This document shows positions 17,135 to 26,525 of a stretch of DNA of 28,331 bases, piece after piece. Location: NCBI GenBank assembly GCA_003427395.1, contig BFEA01000193.1, positions 687,609-715,939 of the forward strand, in the 5' to 3' direction. Both the position numbers and the translations under genes were made by a program. Every line of letters begins with the position of its first letter. Positions within the stretch are counted from its first letter, which is position 1. The notes below the pieces were generated by a model that saw only the letters and a program-made list of their open reading frames with translations, ran no database searches and was not told where the DNA came from. The stretch is from Chara braunii. Taxonomy: Eukaryota; Streptophyta; Charophyceae; Charales; Characeae.

Positions 17135-19063
17135 GATGCTGGCCTTGAGGCTGGACTAAATGCAAGCAACCTGTTCGATCTGTGTGCAGCAGAAGACGAA
17201 CTACAACGGGTTGAATTTGATGTCCAGATGATGAAAACTAGTAGAAGAGTGCTACAATTGATTGATCAAGCGTGGATGACTCTTGATCACTTTGTTGCGG
17301 AGCAGTTTGCGAGGATGACAGAAAGACAAGAGGCTAAAGAAGAAAAGAAGGCTGAAGCATCTGAAAGGGAAAAATAATTGACAGAGGAAATCATGGATAA
17401 CACCATCGGACAATTTCATAATACATTGGAAGCAGAATTAAAAAGGACAGAAGCCTATTAAAAAGAGAAGAAAGAAAAAGAAGAACAGACAAAGAAAGTA
17501 GAAGAAATTAGGCAACAGTTTAATATAGAGGGTTCAGAAGTTGACTTGGCAACCGTCTTGCACAACATTATGGCTTATCTTGCACACTCAGAGGTAAAGA
17601 TTGACAATGTCACCGCCAAACTGCAGACGGTGACAAGTGTGATGAAAGGAAAAAACAAAGTGGCGCATGAGGAGGAGACCGAGGGAAAAAAGAGAAGAAA
17701 CCCCAAGGAAAGTTGTTGCAAGACGCTACGAAAGGAGTCAAGAAGGCGCTAGAAAAAACTGAGACTTCTAGGAAGGAACCTGAAAAATCGGCGAAGAAAA
17801 AACAACCAACCAAGAAGGAAGTTGCGAAGAAGGAAGAAAGGGAACGCCCCAAAAGAAAAGAGAAAGTCAAAATGAAACTTCCTTTCACATACAATGGGAA
17901 GCGGGTTGAACACTTGTTGCTTTGGATTGCTGAAATCCAAACTTATTGTGGAACTACTCTTATGGAACCGGAGAGTCAAGTCGCTGTTTTCAATCTCTTG
18001 TCTTGGTGAAATTGCTAAGGAGTGGGTCTTGTCAGAGGTCAATGCAGTTGGCTTTGAGGACATAGGAGAGTGGGCGAAAACCATGACACTTGGGGAATTT
18101 CTCCAAAAGATCAAAGAGAGATTCTTTGACAAAACGACGGCTGACAAAACTTTTAACAAGCTCACAACAATTAGTCAAAAGTGTTGGGTTATTGTGGATG
18201 CCTTGTGTCGTGAACTGGATCGTTTGTTGCAGGTACTCGGTTTGAACCTGCGGGGAAACCAGGTCGTATACATGTACTCTCGCGTGTTGTCTGAGCCCAT
18301 TCGTGGACAACTCCTGGTTGAGGCAAAATCCGGTAAGTATAATTTCAGGCAATTTCGAGACCTCGCACTCCAAAAGGAGCAGTTGACTGCATAGGTGAAG
18401 GGAACCTTTGCTTCTGTTGTACCAAAGTGGTCTGACCGGTGGGTATGAGAATGGTAAGCGTATCTTGTGATGACATAAGCGATAGGATCACACCCTTTTC
18501 GTCTTCGATGATGACACAATGGAAAAGTGACCCCTCGATGAGGCCGAGAGTGGAGAAAATAATGGCAGCGAGTTTGGAAAGGGTGACGTCACTGCCATGG
18601 TGGCCAACAAGGGTGACACCAATTCAGGGTGGATACGGTAAGAAGAAGAGACCACGCTCCTTCCCGGAGCATCCCGGCATTACAGCCGGCAGACCTTGGC
18701 AGAAAATGAATTTGACAAGGGAAGAATGGTAAGAACGAATGAACAATCGACGGTGTCTGAAGTGTGGCACTGCAGGACACATTATGGCATGGTGCCCTCT
18801 CATCCGTAACTCAAAAGGGAGCGGTCTGTAAGGAGTAGTGTCTGCTCCTACTGAGTTGGAGGGTTCAGTTGAGGGAAAGGCGCTTATAACCCCTTTCAAC
18901 CCCCCAACTCGCATGGCAGAGGATGACTCTTCTTCGGCCCATCGCTCAGAACACCCTAAGATTGTTTTGTATTCTCCCTCTCTGGGCGATGTCGTACCAA
19001 ATACCCTTACAAGGGTATTTGGCGTGTTTTTTGCAAGTCGCGCAAGTGCAGTGTCGCCCGCCT
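17135..19063 (+). pseudogene. Ty3/gypsy-type gag remnant with CCHC zinc knuckle
   Basis: Decayed gag running through several frames. The N-terminal part (17135-17750) is a Glu/Lys-rich coiled-coil-like stretch with TAA at 17375 and 17459. After a frameshift near 17710 comes a Lys-rich linker and the capsid-like start KMKLPFTYNGKRVEHLLLWI with AEIQTYCGT. After a second shift near 17990 the retrotransposon gag domain continues: CLGEIAKEWVLSEVNAVGF, LGEFLQKIKERFFDKTTADK and GQLLVEAKSGKYNFRQFRDL, to TAG 18392. A further shift leads to KKKRPRSFPEHPGITAGRP, TAA at 18730, then the nucleocapsid knuckle CLKCGTAGHIMAWC (18754-18795), a full CX2CX4HX4C. Another TAA at 18829 precedes a Ser/Asp-rich tail to about 19063. 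No protease or reverse transcriptase follows directly. Four of the stops fit CAA/CAG to TAA/TAG. Confidence 0.75.
18997..19022. repeat. 12-bp-arm inverted repeat
   Basis: CCAAATACCCTT (18997-19008) and AAGGGTATTTGG (19011-19022) are perfect complements around a 2-base centre. It lies near where gag-like sequence gives way to GC-rich DNA of a different character, so it may mark an insertion junction. Confidence 0.7.
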
Positions 19064-19069
19064 GACGAC

Positions 19070-19834
19070 GTGCTCGTAAGCGGGAGCATAGGTTCTTGTC
19101 AGGGTGAGAGGCGCGCGTGGCGGCGTGGGGTATTGACGGTGAGACGCAACTGTGCGCTGCCTAGGCGTGCGCGGCGTCACGGGCCAGCGGGACGCACGGC
19201 GCCTGTTTGTATTCTACATTAAACAGTTGTTGTATTACATTCTTGTAAGCTCTGGCATGTTGCATAATCCGGACGTGACGCCGGACTTAATGGTCGTCAC
19301 GACAGTCAAGGACCTTAAACGTACGGTGTTTCGGAGGGATGGTGGGTATTTTGACCCACGGCGAGGGAGGAATATCAGCGGTGGGGCCTCTGGCGTGTGT
19401 ACTGGCCGCACCCGCGGTTTGCTGTGAGAGATTTGAGTGTGAGTAGGCCGTTGGGGCCCGCGAGCAGGCAGACTACGCCCGGGGCGCTATGGCGAGGCCC
19501 ACCGCAGTACTACGACATGTTGCGGACCGCATGGAACCGTGTTGTGGGCCTGCAGTAGGCCCGCGTCCTCAACTGCAGGACGACCTGTGTGGGGGGGTTG
19601 CCCGCTGGGGACCCGAGAGGGTGGCCAACCCTGCCTAGGCGGGGCCAGCCGGGGGTCAGCCGATAACATTAGGACTAAGCTTTTCTGAAGGGCCGGCCAC
19701 TATGCCCCCCGTCCTATCCCGCACCCCTGTCTGAGTGACAGTAGTCTTTGCCCAAGGCCACATGTAGTGGCGGGGTACTGTGCCGGTGGTAGAGAGCGGG
19801 GGCCGATGGACAGACTGGGCGGGGCACTATTTCG
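19070..19834. other. GC-rich non-coding stretch
   Basis: No supported frame. GGGCCT/AGGCCC forms a hairpin with a 5-base loop at 19546-19562. Composition changes abruptly from the AT-richer gag remnant. Confidence 0.4.
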
Positions 19835-20937
19835 GCAAACATGGGAAAGAAAAGTCAGCAGATGTTTGCTAGGTTGCCACCGCTGTGTGAGTAGTCGGGT
19901 ACTTACCGGCCGGGTCCGTATACGGAGTGACGGGAAGCAGCGGGCGCAGGCAGCTAGAAAGAGGGAAGATGAACCCAGACGGGATTTTTGCCGGGTGCAT
20001 ACGTAGAGGAGGGAGAGCTTGAAGATGGCAGGGGCGCAAAGCGAAAAAGGAGCGCTATAGGGGAGAGGCAGGCGCCAGGCTGAGCGCGGGCGGAGCGAGA
20101 ACGGAGCAAGCAGCAGAGGGCGGAGAGAAAGTTGGAAAGCAGAATGAACCCGGATGGGTTCCTGCGTCAGGTGCATGCGGACATAGCGGGGGAGGGAGAT
20201 TGCGAAGCCCGCCCGTTCTCTGGTGAAATCGGGCGGGGGAAGAGCTTACCCGGGGGTTTGTGGGCCGGGCGAGTCAGTTGGTGAGGATAGTTTAGGCGTT
20301 GGAGTGCTGGGCAGAGGGGTACAAGAGAATGGAGTTGCGCGGAGCTATGGCGGAGTGAGCGGGAGAAGAAGAAAGAATGGGTATCTCCCTCGTTCCTCGA
20401 CCAAAACGAGGGAGGGAAGAGTCGTTTTGGAGGTTTTAGTGTAGGGCGAACTCGAATTTAAGGTTAGTTTGGACTGACAGTTAGTGGTATGGGAGGTAGT
20501 AGAGAAATGAGGTGTGTGAAGAGGTGGCGAAGGGGAGGTGAGGAGTGAAGGGTTGAGATACCACTCGAATCTCGATAGGATCGAGTGCAGTAGAGGTTCA
20601 AACAAAGGTTTTGGGGGTGGGGCGATTTCATAAGAAGTGGTAGGTTAGTGAAAGAGCTAGTGTAGGAAGAGTTATTGGGAAAAAGTCGTCCGCGGAGGAT
20701 ATGGAGATGGCGGAAGAGGGGAAACCGAGCAACTATATTTCGCCCGTTTCCTTATGGAATCGAACGGGGAAAGATCTGTAACAGGGGTTATTAGATAGGG
20801 CGAAATAGACTGTGGTGTTAGTTTTCAGTATTAGTGAGTAGATTTTGAGGTGGGAGAGAAATGTAGTGCGGGGAGATGTCAGATATGGCGGAGGTGGGGA
20901 TCGAGGTGTTGCCCGATTCGCAATGGATTCAAGCGAG
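19835..20937 (+). repeat. Hairpin repeat array 1, period about 177 bp
   Basis: Hairpins recur at 20033-20056 (GGCGC/GCGCT), 20208-20237 (CCCGCCCG/CGGGCGGG), 20385-20414 (CTCCCTCGTT/AACGAGGGAG), 20562-20587 (CACTCGA/TCGAGTG), 20743-20768 (CCCGTT/AACGGG) and 20917-20937 (TTCGC/GCGAG, with one G-T pair). Starts are 175, 177, 177, 181 and 174 bp apart; loops are 10-14 bases. A further hairpin, GCAAACAT/ATGTTTGC, lies at 19835-19869. Most units also share an ATGGCGGAGG-like G-rich box before the hairpin and an AATGNNGTGNG-like start (ATGAACCC in two units, 175 bp apart). This is an old, strongly diverged tandem array. It has no coding frame and the function is unknown. Confidence 0.7.
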
Positions 20938-21132
20938 CTTGGCTGTTAGTTGGGGGTTCTCGATCATCGTGAACGTGATGGCGTGGTCAGTCTTTGGACG
21001 GGGGATCTAGTTTTTGTGGTATGGTGGTTCCCGGCTGTGCCCGAGAAAAAGGGTCGATGTATCTATCCGCGTTTTAGCAGAAGATCCATTCGATTTACAC
21101 CCATCCTGTCGACAGAAGCTACGGGAGGCCGG

Positions 21133-21135
<3 letters not shown>

Positions 21136-21186
<51 letters not shown>

Positions 21187-21187
21187 G
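21136..21187. repeat. (CA)n(GA)n compound microsatellite
   Basis: About 19 CA units followed by about six GA units. Confidence 0.95.
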
Positions 21188-22349
21188 AACAGAGGTACCT
21201 CGAAGGCAGACCGTCTGGACGTACGCGTGTGCGGTAGAAGCCAGCTGCTCGAAACACTCTTAAGCCGCGTGAACCTGGCCGAAGGGCTGGTCAGGTGAGT
21301 AATAACGAGCGGGTAAACGGAGGAGGGATTAGGAGACTTACCTGCGGGCCTGAGCATAGCAAGCGGCCTACAGACTGAAAGCTTACTTAGCCAAGGCTAT
21401 ACCCACCTCGTTGGAGCTCAGGGAGTGAGGGGCAACAGCACATCGGCTGGCCGACTAGCCTGCGCACCTTTAGTCTCGACAGGCTGTGCAGTAAGGCCAG
21501 CCTGCGCAGTAGCGGGCCAGCTGTGAAGGTGTTAACTTACTAGCGAGCTGAGTTACTGTTCGCCCTGCCGAAGAAGGTGGCTGAGAACGGGTCACGGAGA
21601 GTTGCAGACTTACCGGCTGATTGGCTCGCGGTTTATTTTGCAGGGCAGTTCCGTAGCTCAGAGGTTCGTTGAAGAGAGTAGCTTGCGATTGGGGGATGAG
21701 GTCGAGTTGGGATAGGAGGGGTTGTTGCTATTAGGGGCGCTGGGCGAAAGTCTGGCAGGACTAATGGGTGGAGACTGATCTCAAGCTGGGCTTCGGGCCG
21801 CTGCTATTTGGAACTAGAGTGTTGCGGCTCCTTGCGAAAGAACTGTTGTTCGCCCAAACTGTTGTGCTCATTATTTGTTGAGCGGACGTGCCATCCAGGA
21901 TCTAAGCACTCCGGAGTAATTATCGAGTTCTTGCGATCGCTGCCGTTGTGAGGAGGTCGCGGATTGTCTCTTCTTTCTCTTGTGTGTGTGGACGTGCTAC
22001 GGTTGAATGCCAAGGCTGCGATTGCTGTTTTCCTGCGGTTGACTATGTATGGTTGACTCGCCGCTGTAAGTCCAATTGCTTTTGCCTTGCTAACTGCGTA
22101 CGGTGGCTGCATGCGCCATACTTCACTAAGCTCTCGCTGCCCTTGCGGACGTTCAGTTAGAACACGGGGTGACGTTCTAAGCAGTGGTTGGAGCATGGCA
22201 GGCTGCGGGAGTAACGGCATTCCTGGGAAAGGGGGTATTACTGCGATTTGGAGAGTCGCCAGAGAGTCGGCGGTAGACAGTTGAGTGTAAGCTTGACCAA
22301 GTTGTTGCGCATATTGGCCGCCATTGCGGGGCCCTCAGGCGCACCAAGG
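21188..22349. other. Non-coding stretch before a TATA-like box
   Basis: No supported frame. Short repeats such as CCAGCCTGCGCAGTA/CTAGCCTGCGCACC lie near 21457-21512. It could be the LTR or upstream region of whatever is transcribed from about 22.38 kb. Confidence 0.35.
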
Positions 22350-22579
22350 TATAAAGGCCCTCTCCTACGAGTCTGAGTGCACCTCTCTTGGATATGAGAG
22401 TCTGAAATCTTCCTCCTTCTGCCTTTCTAACTCTCAGTCTAGTCCTTGGTTACGAGAGGAAGGCGGCAGGCGGGATTGCAACCCGTAGGTCCGCGTCAAG
22501 ACTCTGTGGGGAGTCCACCCATCGATTGCGGGAGCCCTGCCGGTACTCAGGAGAAGTTATGGAGGCAGGGAATCGTCAG
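22350..22579 (+). promoter_or_regulatory. TATA-like box and possible first exon
   Basis: TATAAAG at 22350-22356 in a GC-rich setting is followed by a pyrimidine-rich region (22360-22440) with a repeated GAGTCTGA word, as at a transcription start. At 22559 an ATG in good context (GTTATGG) opens MEAGNRQ and ends at CAG/GTAAAC (22579/22580), a good plant 5' splice-site match. If real, the hairpin arrays that follow would be intronic. It might equally be the promoter of a decayed LTR. No downstream exon was identified. Confidence 0.3.
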
Positions 22580-22827
22580 GTAAACCATTTCCATTTGTAC
22601 AACCTACTACCACCCATGTTGTTTATCCCCCTACAGTATGACTGTTGTATGCATGAGGCTGTCCCTATGGTTTTTGCTTTCTCTTCAAGACCCAATTAGA
22701 CTGAATGGAAGGAACATGTGAGAGTGAAGCCTCAGTTTCTTCTTTATTTTGGTTGAAAGCAGACAAAGGGATAAAATGGGGGAAGGTGGGAGGAAGGTAG
22801 TCTTGCATGCGTTTGAAGGGTCAGCCA

Positions 22828-23461
22828 AAGCCTGAGCATTGTTTCCATAGTGAATGGCTCAGGGCTGTGCTTTATTTGACTGTTTTCTGGGGAACTAGGC
22901 ATTGTTTCTATGGTGAATGGCCTGGTCGCTCTAGTTAACTCTGGGGGTTTGCCTGATTGAAGGAGTTTGAGTTCTTGTTTATTCTGAGGGAGGATTTCTG
23001 GTCTAAGGCTAAGCATTGTTTCCATGGTGAATGGTTTCCTGAAAACCACGCACATAAGTTAAACTGAGTATAAAGGGAAAATACTTTATATATATTTGCA
23101 TGTGAACTGGCAGCTGGACATTGTTTCCATGGTGAATGGTCCAGTGTTAAGCCATATCATCAAAAAGAAAAAAGGAAAAATTCGGAGTATAAATGGAAAT
23201 AGTCTGGGCAAGCTGAACATTGTTTCCATGCCGAATGGTTCAGTCCCCTGCCCATAATTGCTTTACTTTTTTAAAACAAAGTCAGAGAAATACTAAATTT
23301 TTTGATATTAAACGGCTCAGGGCGGCTAGGCATTGTTCCCATGGCGAATGGTCTAGTCATATGCCCAAAAGAAGAGAGAAGTAGTTGTGCAACCTGTTCG
23401 TGTATATCTTAAAGGCAAGCTGGGCATTGTTTCTATGGCGAATGGTCCAGCTCTATGCCTT
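22828..23461 (+). repeat. Hairpin repeat array 2: seven copies with conserved loop
   Basis: The core ATTGTTTCCATGGTGAAT (minor variants) occurs seven times, preceded by C at 22837, 22900, 23014, 23119, 23218, 23331 and 23425. Each core is flanked by complementary arms that differ between copies: CTGAGC/GCTCAG, ACTAGGC/GCCTGGT, AAGC/GTTT, CTGGAC/GTCCAG, CTGAAC/GTTCAG, CTAGGC/GTCTAG, AGCTGGGC/GTCCAGCT. Several copies also have an outer stem: TGGC/GCCA, TGGGCA/TGCCCA, GGGC/GCCC, AAGGCA/TGCCTT. A constant loop on a compensating two-tier stem is the pattern of a conserved RNA (or single-stranded DNA) structure. The spacer sequences are AT-rich and unrelated. No coding frame spans the array, and I do not recognise the structure. 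Confidence 0.8.
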
Positions 23462-23723
23462 ATGTAAGATGGGTATAAGGATCTAAGAACTTAGAAGGTT
23501 CATAAACCATTTTATGGAAAGAACTTGGGATGGTGAGAGTACTTACCTTTGTGGTTTGGTTTGCATGTGACTGAGTGAGATGACTAGTTTGTTTGGGTTT
23601 CAGTATTATAGGTAGTCGCTTTAGTTGTTCGCCACGTGCTATAGCTATAGGAGTTAGTGTCAATTCCTGCATTTTTCTGAGCTAAGTTTTTTTTACTTAG
23701 ATCAATTCTCGCATTTTCAGGGC

Positions 23724-24300
23724 TTTGTATAAATCTTGGCAAGCTACTTTCTCTACGGGAAGCGCTGCCGAAATTTCTACAAATCCAAGGAGTTAGTCAA
23801 TTTTTGACTTGTCAAAGTTCAACTTGTCTTTTCTTATAACTGACCTAGTAAAAATCTGGAAAGTCTCCTTTTCTAAAAGGAGTGCTGCCCAAATCCTTGC
23901 TAGTTCAGGGAGTTAGACAAAATTGGACTTTGAGAAGTCAAAGTTATTCTCAAGTTCTGGACTTAGCTTTGTATAAATTTTGGAAGAGCTGTTTTCTAAA
24001 GGGAGTGCTGCCGAAATTTCTGCAAAACTAAGGAGTTAGTTAAAATCTTGTCTAAGTCGAACTCAAGTTGTCTTTTGAGTTCATATCTGACTTGATGTAA
24101 ATCTGTGAAGTCTCCCTTATTAAAGGGAGTGCTGCCCAAATTTCTACTAATTCAGGGAGTTGGACAAAATTTGACTTTCCAGAGTTAAAGATTATTTTTT
24201 CCTTCATATTTGAGCTTGTATGAATTCTGAGAAGGCACTTTTCCTACGGGAAGCGCTGTCGAATTTTTCTTAGGTTAAAGGAGTTAGATTATATTTGGAC
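23724..24300 (+). repeat. Hairpin repeat array 3: five units, period about 122 bp
   Basis: Five diverged units, each with a TTGTATAAAT-like start, a small hairpin, the box GTGCTGCCGAAATTTCT (variants near 23763, 23883, 24005, 24130 and 24254) and an AGGGAGTTAGACAAAAT-like end. Hairpins are CTTTC/GGAAG (23747-23762), CTCCTTTT/AAAAGGAG (23865-23882), CTCCCTT/AAGGGAG (24112-24129) and CTTTTC/GGGAAG (24238-24253); that of unit 3 (about 23988-24005) is poorer. Paired bases change together between units 2 and 4. The array follows array 2 after about 260 bp. Confidence 0.75.
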
Positions 24301-26016
24301 AGGTCGCGACTTTGGCAATCCATCCTGAATAGGGGAGATCATGTCATGAGTCTACCTTTCTTTGGGCGCTGGCTTAACGGTAGACTTAGACTTGGTTATC
24401 AGGCGAAATTTTGAGAGGAAGTGTGATATGAAGGTTATTCTCCAGGGGCTTATGATTTTAGCCTGGGGCGTTAACCTGTCTTGCGTTACAAGTCCTTTTG
24501 ATCGTTTGACTCGGGATCTGGACTAGTTTCAGCTTAATCCTACGAGGATCATCGTCTATTATCACTGATAACAGGTCGGTTGGCTGATCGCCGACTTGTC
24601 GGCTCACGACACAACTTTGCTTACACCTGTACCTCAACCTGATTGCCTTAGCCCTGAGATTTGATATGTTTCTTTGATGGCTTTAATTGGACTTCTTTTA
24701 ATGACCATGATAAAGAATGTGTGAGGTTTTATGGAAGGTTGCACTATATCTGGGCGTGAGTGTGTGAGGCGTGGTGTGAATAACAGGGAACAGTAAAGTT
24801 GACCACATTGGTGTATGGCAATGTGGCTATTGTGCGTGTCGGTGTTGTATGCAGGTTAGTATTTTGGAGCTTGGTATATGAGTCATACTTTGGAGGCAGT
24901 GAGAATGACAACCATGTGTCGCACGATCTGCATACCTGATGGGTCTATGTTTCCCTTTCTTTTGTTGTTATCCCAATATCTGATTTGATGTATAAGTGGT
25001 GGGATGTTTAGTTATTTTGTTGGATGATTTTGCTTGTTAATTTTTATAGTTGGACGTTGTAGTCCGTGGCAGCCGTCAAAGTCAAACCCCTTGACTTCTG
25101 TCCAGGCCTGGAGTAGGGCTCATCTCCAGGGCAGTAAGAAACGACTGTCACCACAGGTATGGACATGTGTACCACCCACTCTGCACAAAGTGCAGAAGAG
25201 GGTGTGTGGTCTTCAACCGCGCATGGCGGTTGTTCAGCGTCGAGAGACTAACCCTCAAGGCGTGTGTCAGCCGACACTTGAGTGTCGAATGCGACCCTCG
25301 AGACTAACGAGGACCGCACGAGTATGGGTACTACATAGTACGCCATCATTGCGACTGCTTACGCACGTTTGCATTGCGAGTCGATATGAGATAGTCTTGC
25401 GCCCGCGCGGTTTTATACTAAGCCTCGCGCGCGACGCCTATCCGATTTTCTCATCGGAGAGTTATGGGATGGTTACCGAGGGGCTAGGAGCGTTGTCGCG
25501 TTGTTTGCGTTGTGTCGTTTCGTGCGGTGGGTATGTGTGTGTTGTTGTCTTGTGGTTGTTAGAGTGGTGTGCGCGTGGTGTGTGGGATGCGTCCTAGTCG
25601 ACCGACGACGAGCCGCGCTTGGGACTTCAGCCCCCCATGATGTCGGTTCGCGTGCGGGTCCGATAGAGGCGTATTACCGCGCATACCCCCTATGCTACAG
25701 CGAACGAGAAACGCCCTCGGCTGGTCCACCTCTGCGATTGCAACTGATTAGCTTTCGTACTGTGGACTGGTAGCTCGGCGAGGATACGCCCACCGAAGGG
25801 AGGTGACAGCTCCCGTAAAGTGGAGGTAAGTCATGCCTCGCGTAGGCCCTATCCTGTCGTAGGGGCTCGCGAGAGGTATGGCTGGCGCACTCGGCCGGAG
25901 CGGCTTGCGGAAGCTCCATGTATAATTGCGACAAAGGATTAATATCCAACTCCTGCGTGACGCGGCCGGGAGGGTCTCGTGCTGCTTCGTGCAGTGCCGA
26001 ACCGATGCGCTCGAAA
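24301..26016. other. Non-coding stretch with local hairpins
   Basis: No supported protein. Between 25170 and 25290 three hairpins follow closely: CTGCAC/GTGCAG near 25180, CAACCGC/GCGGTTG at 25214-25232 and CGACACT/AGTGTCG at 25272-25287. CCGAT/ATCGG lies near 25441-25457. Composition is GC-rich from about 25050 and falls sharply after about 26030. Confidence 0.45.
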
Positions 26017-26428
26017 GCGATACCCTTGACGAACTTGGTAATGAACCGATTGCTATGAGAAGTTTGTGGGTTAAGAAAGCAAAGTCTAAGGGTGAATTGA
26101 TGATTGTTGACATTGAGATTGCACATACACAAGTATGTGCTTTGTTAGATTCTGAGTCAACGTGGTCCTACATTTTAAAAAATGCAATTAAGAAATTGCA
26201 TTTAGGAATGTGAGTGCAAGACCTTTCGCGACCTATCATGTCTATGCTTGCGGATAAAAGCACGATCACTGTCTCTCAATACGGTAGTCGTGTTAAATGT
26301 TATTTTCAAACGAAGGAAGGAAAATAAATATTCCATAGAGTAACCTTCCTCGTAGAGAAAACCTTACCATTTGAGTTTATAATGGGAATGGATTGGCAAG
26401 ATGTGAGGAAACCCAGAGAGGGTGCGCC
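26017..26428 (+). pseudogene. Retropepsin-like fragment of a Ty3/gypsy pol, two in-frame stops
   Basis: A single frame reads LGNEPIAMRSLWVKKAK, then GELMIVDIEIAHTQVCALLD (the aspartic-protease strand leading to the active site) and SESTWSYI. The active site would normally read D-S/T-G; here it is DSE (GAG at 26154-26156), a loss-of-function change. TGA near 26210 and TAA near 26325 interrupt the frame. The downstream signature TLPFEFIMGMDWQ near 26365-26400 corresponds to the conserved 'ILGMDWL' strand ending gypsy protease domains. Similarity ends near 26425, where GC-rich sequence starts, so reverse transcriptase is missing. It is on the same strand as the gag remnant 7 kb upstream, but I cannot tell whether they belong to one element split by insertion. 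Confidence 0.6.
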
Positions 26429-26525
26429 TACCGTTCGCTGAAGCCAAGGGCTACAACGCCTGTCACTCGCTGCGCCCGCTTCCGAGATCCTCAGCGACCA
26501 ACAGGGTGTCGGGGTTTGTGCCGCC

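Noticed and set aside
21007-21357. Frames through the (CA)n(GA)n microsatellite
   Set aside because: Translations are simple His/Thr or Val/Cys repeats with no domain.
22828-23461. CRISPR array
   Set aside because: Repeats are irregularly spaced, diverged in the arms, and lie in eukaryotic transposon-rich DNA without cas genes.
25034-25773. Open frames of 187 and 90 codons
   Set aside because: No recognisable motif, no conserved context and mixed composition; kept only as unassigned non-coding sequence.
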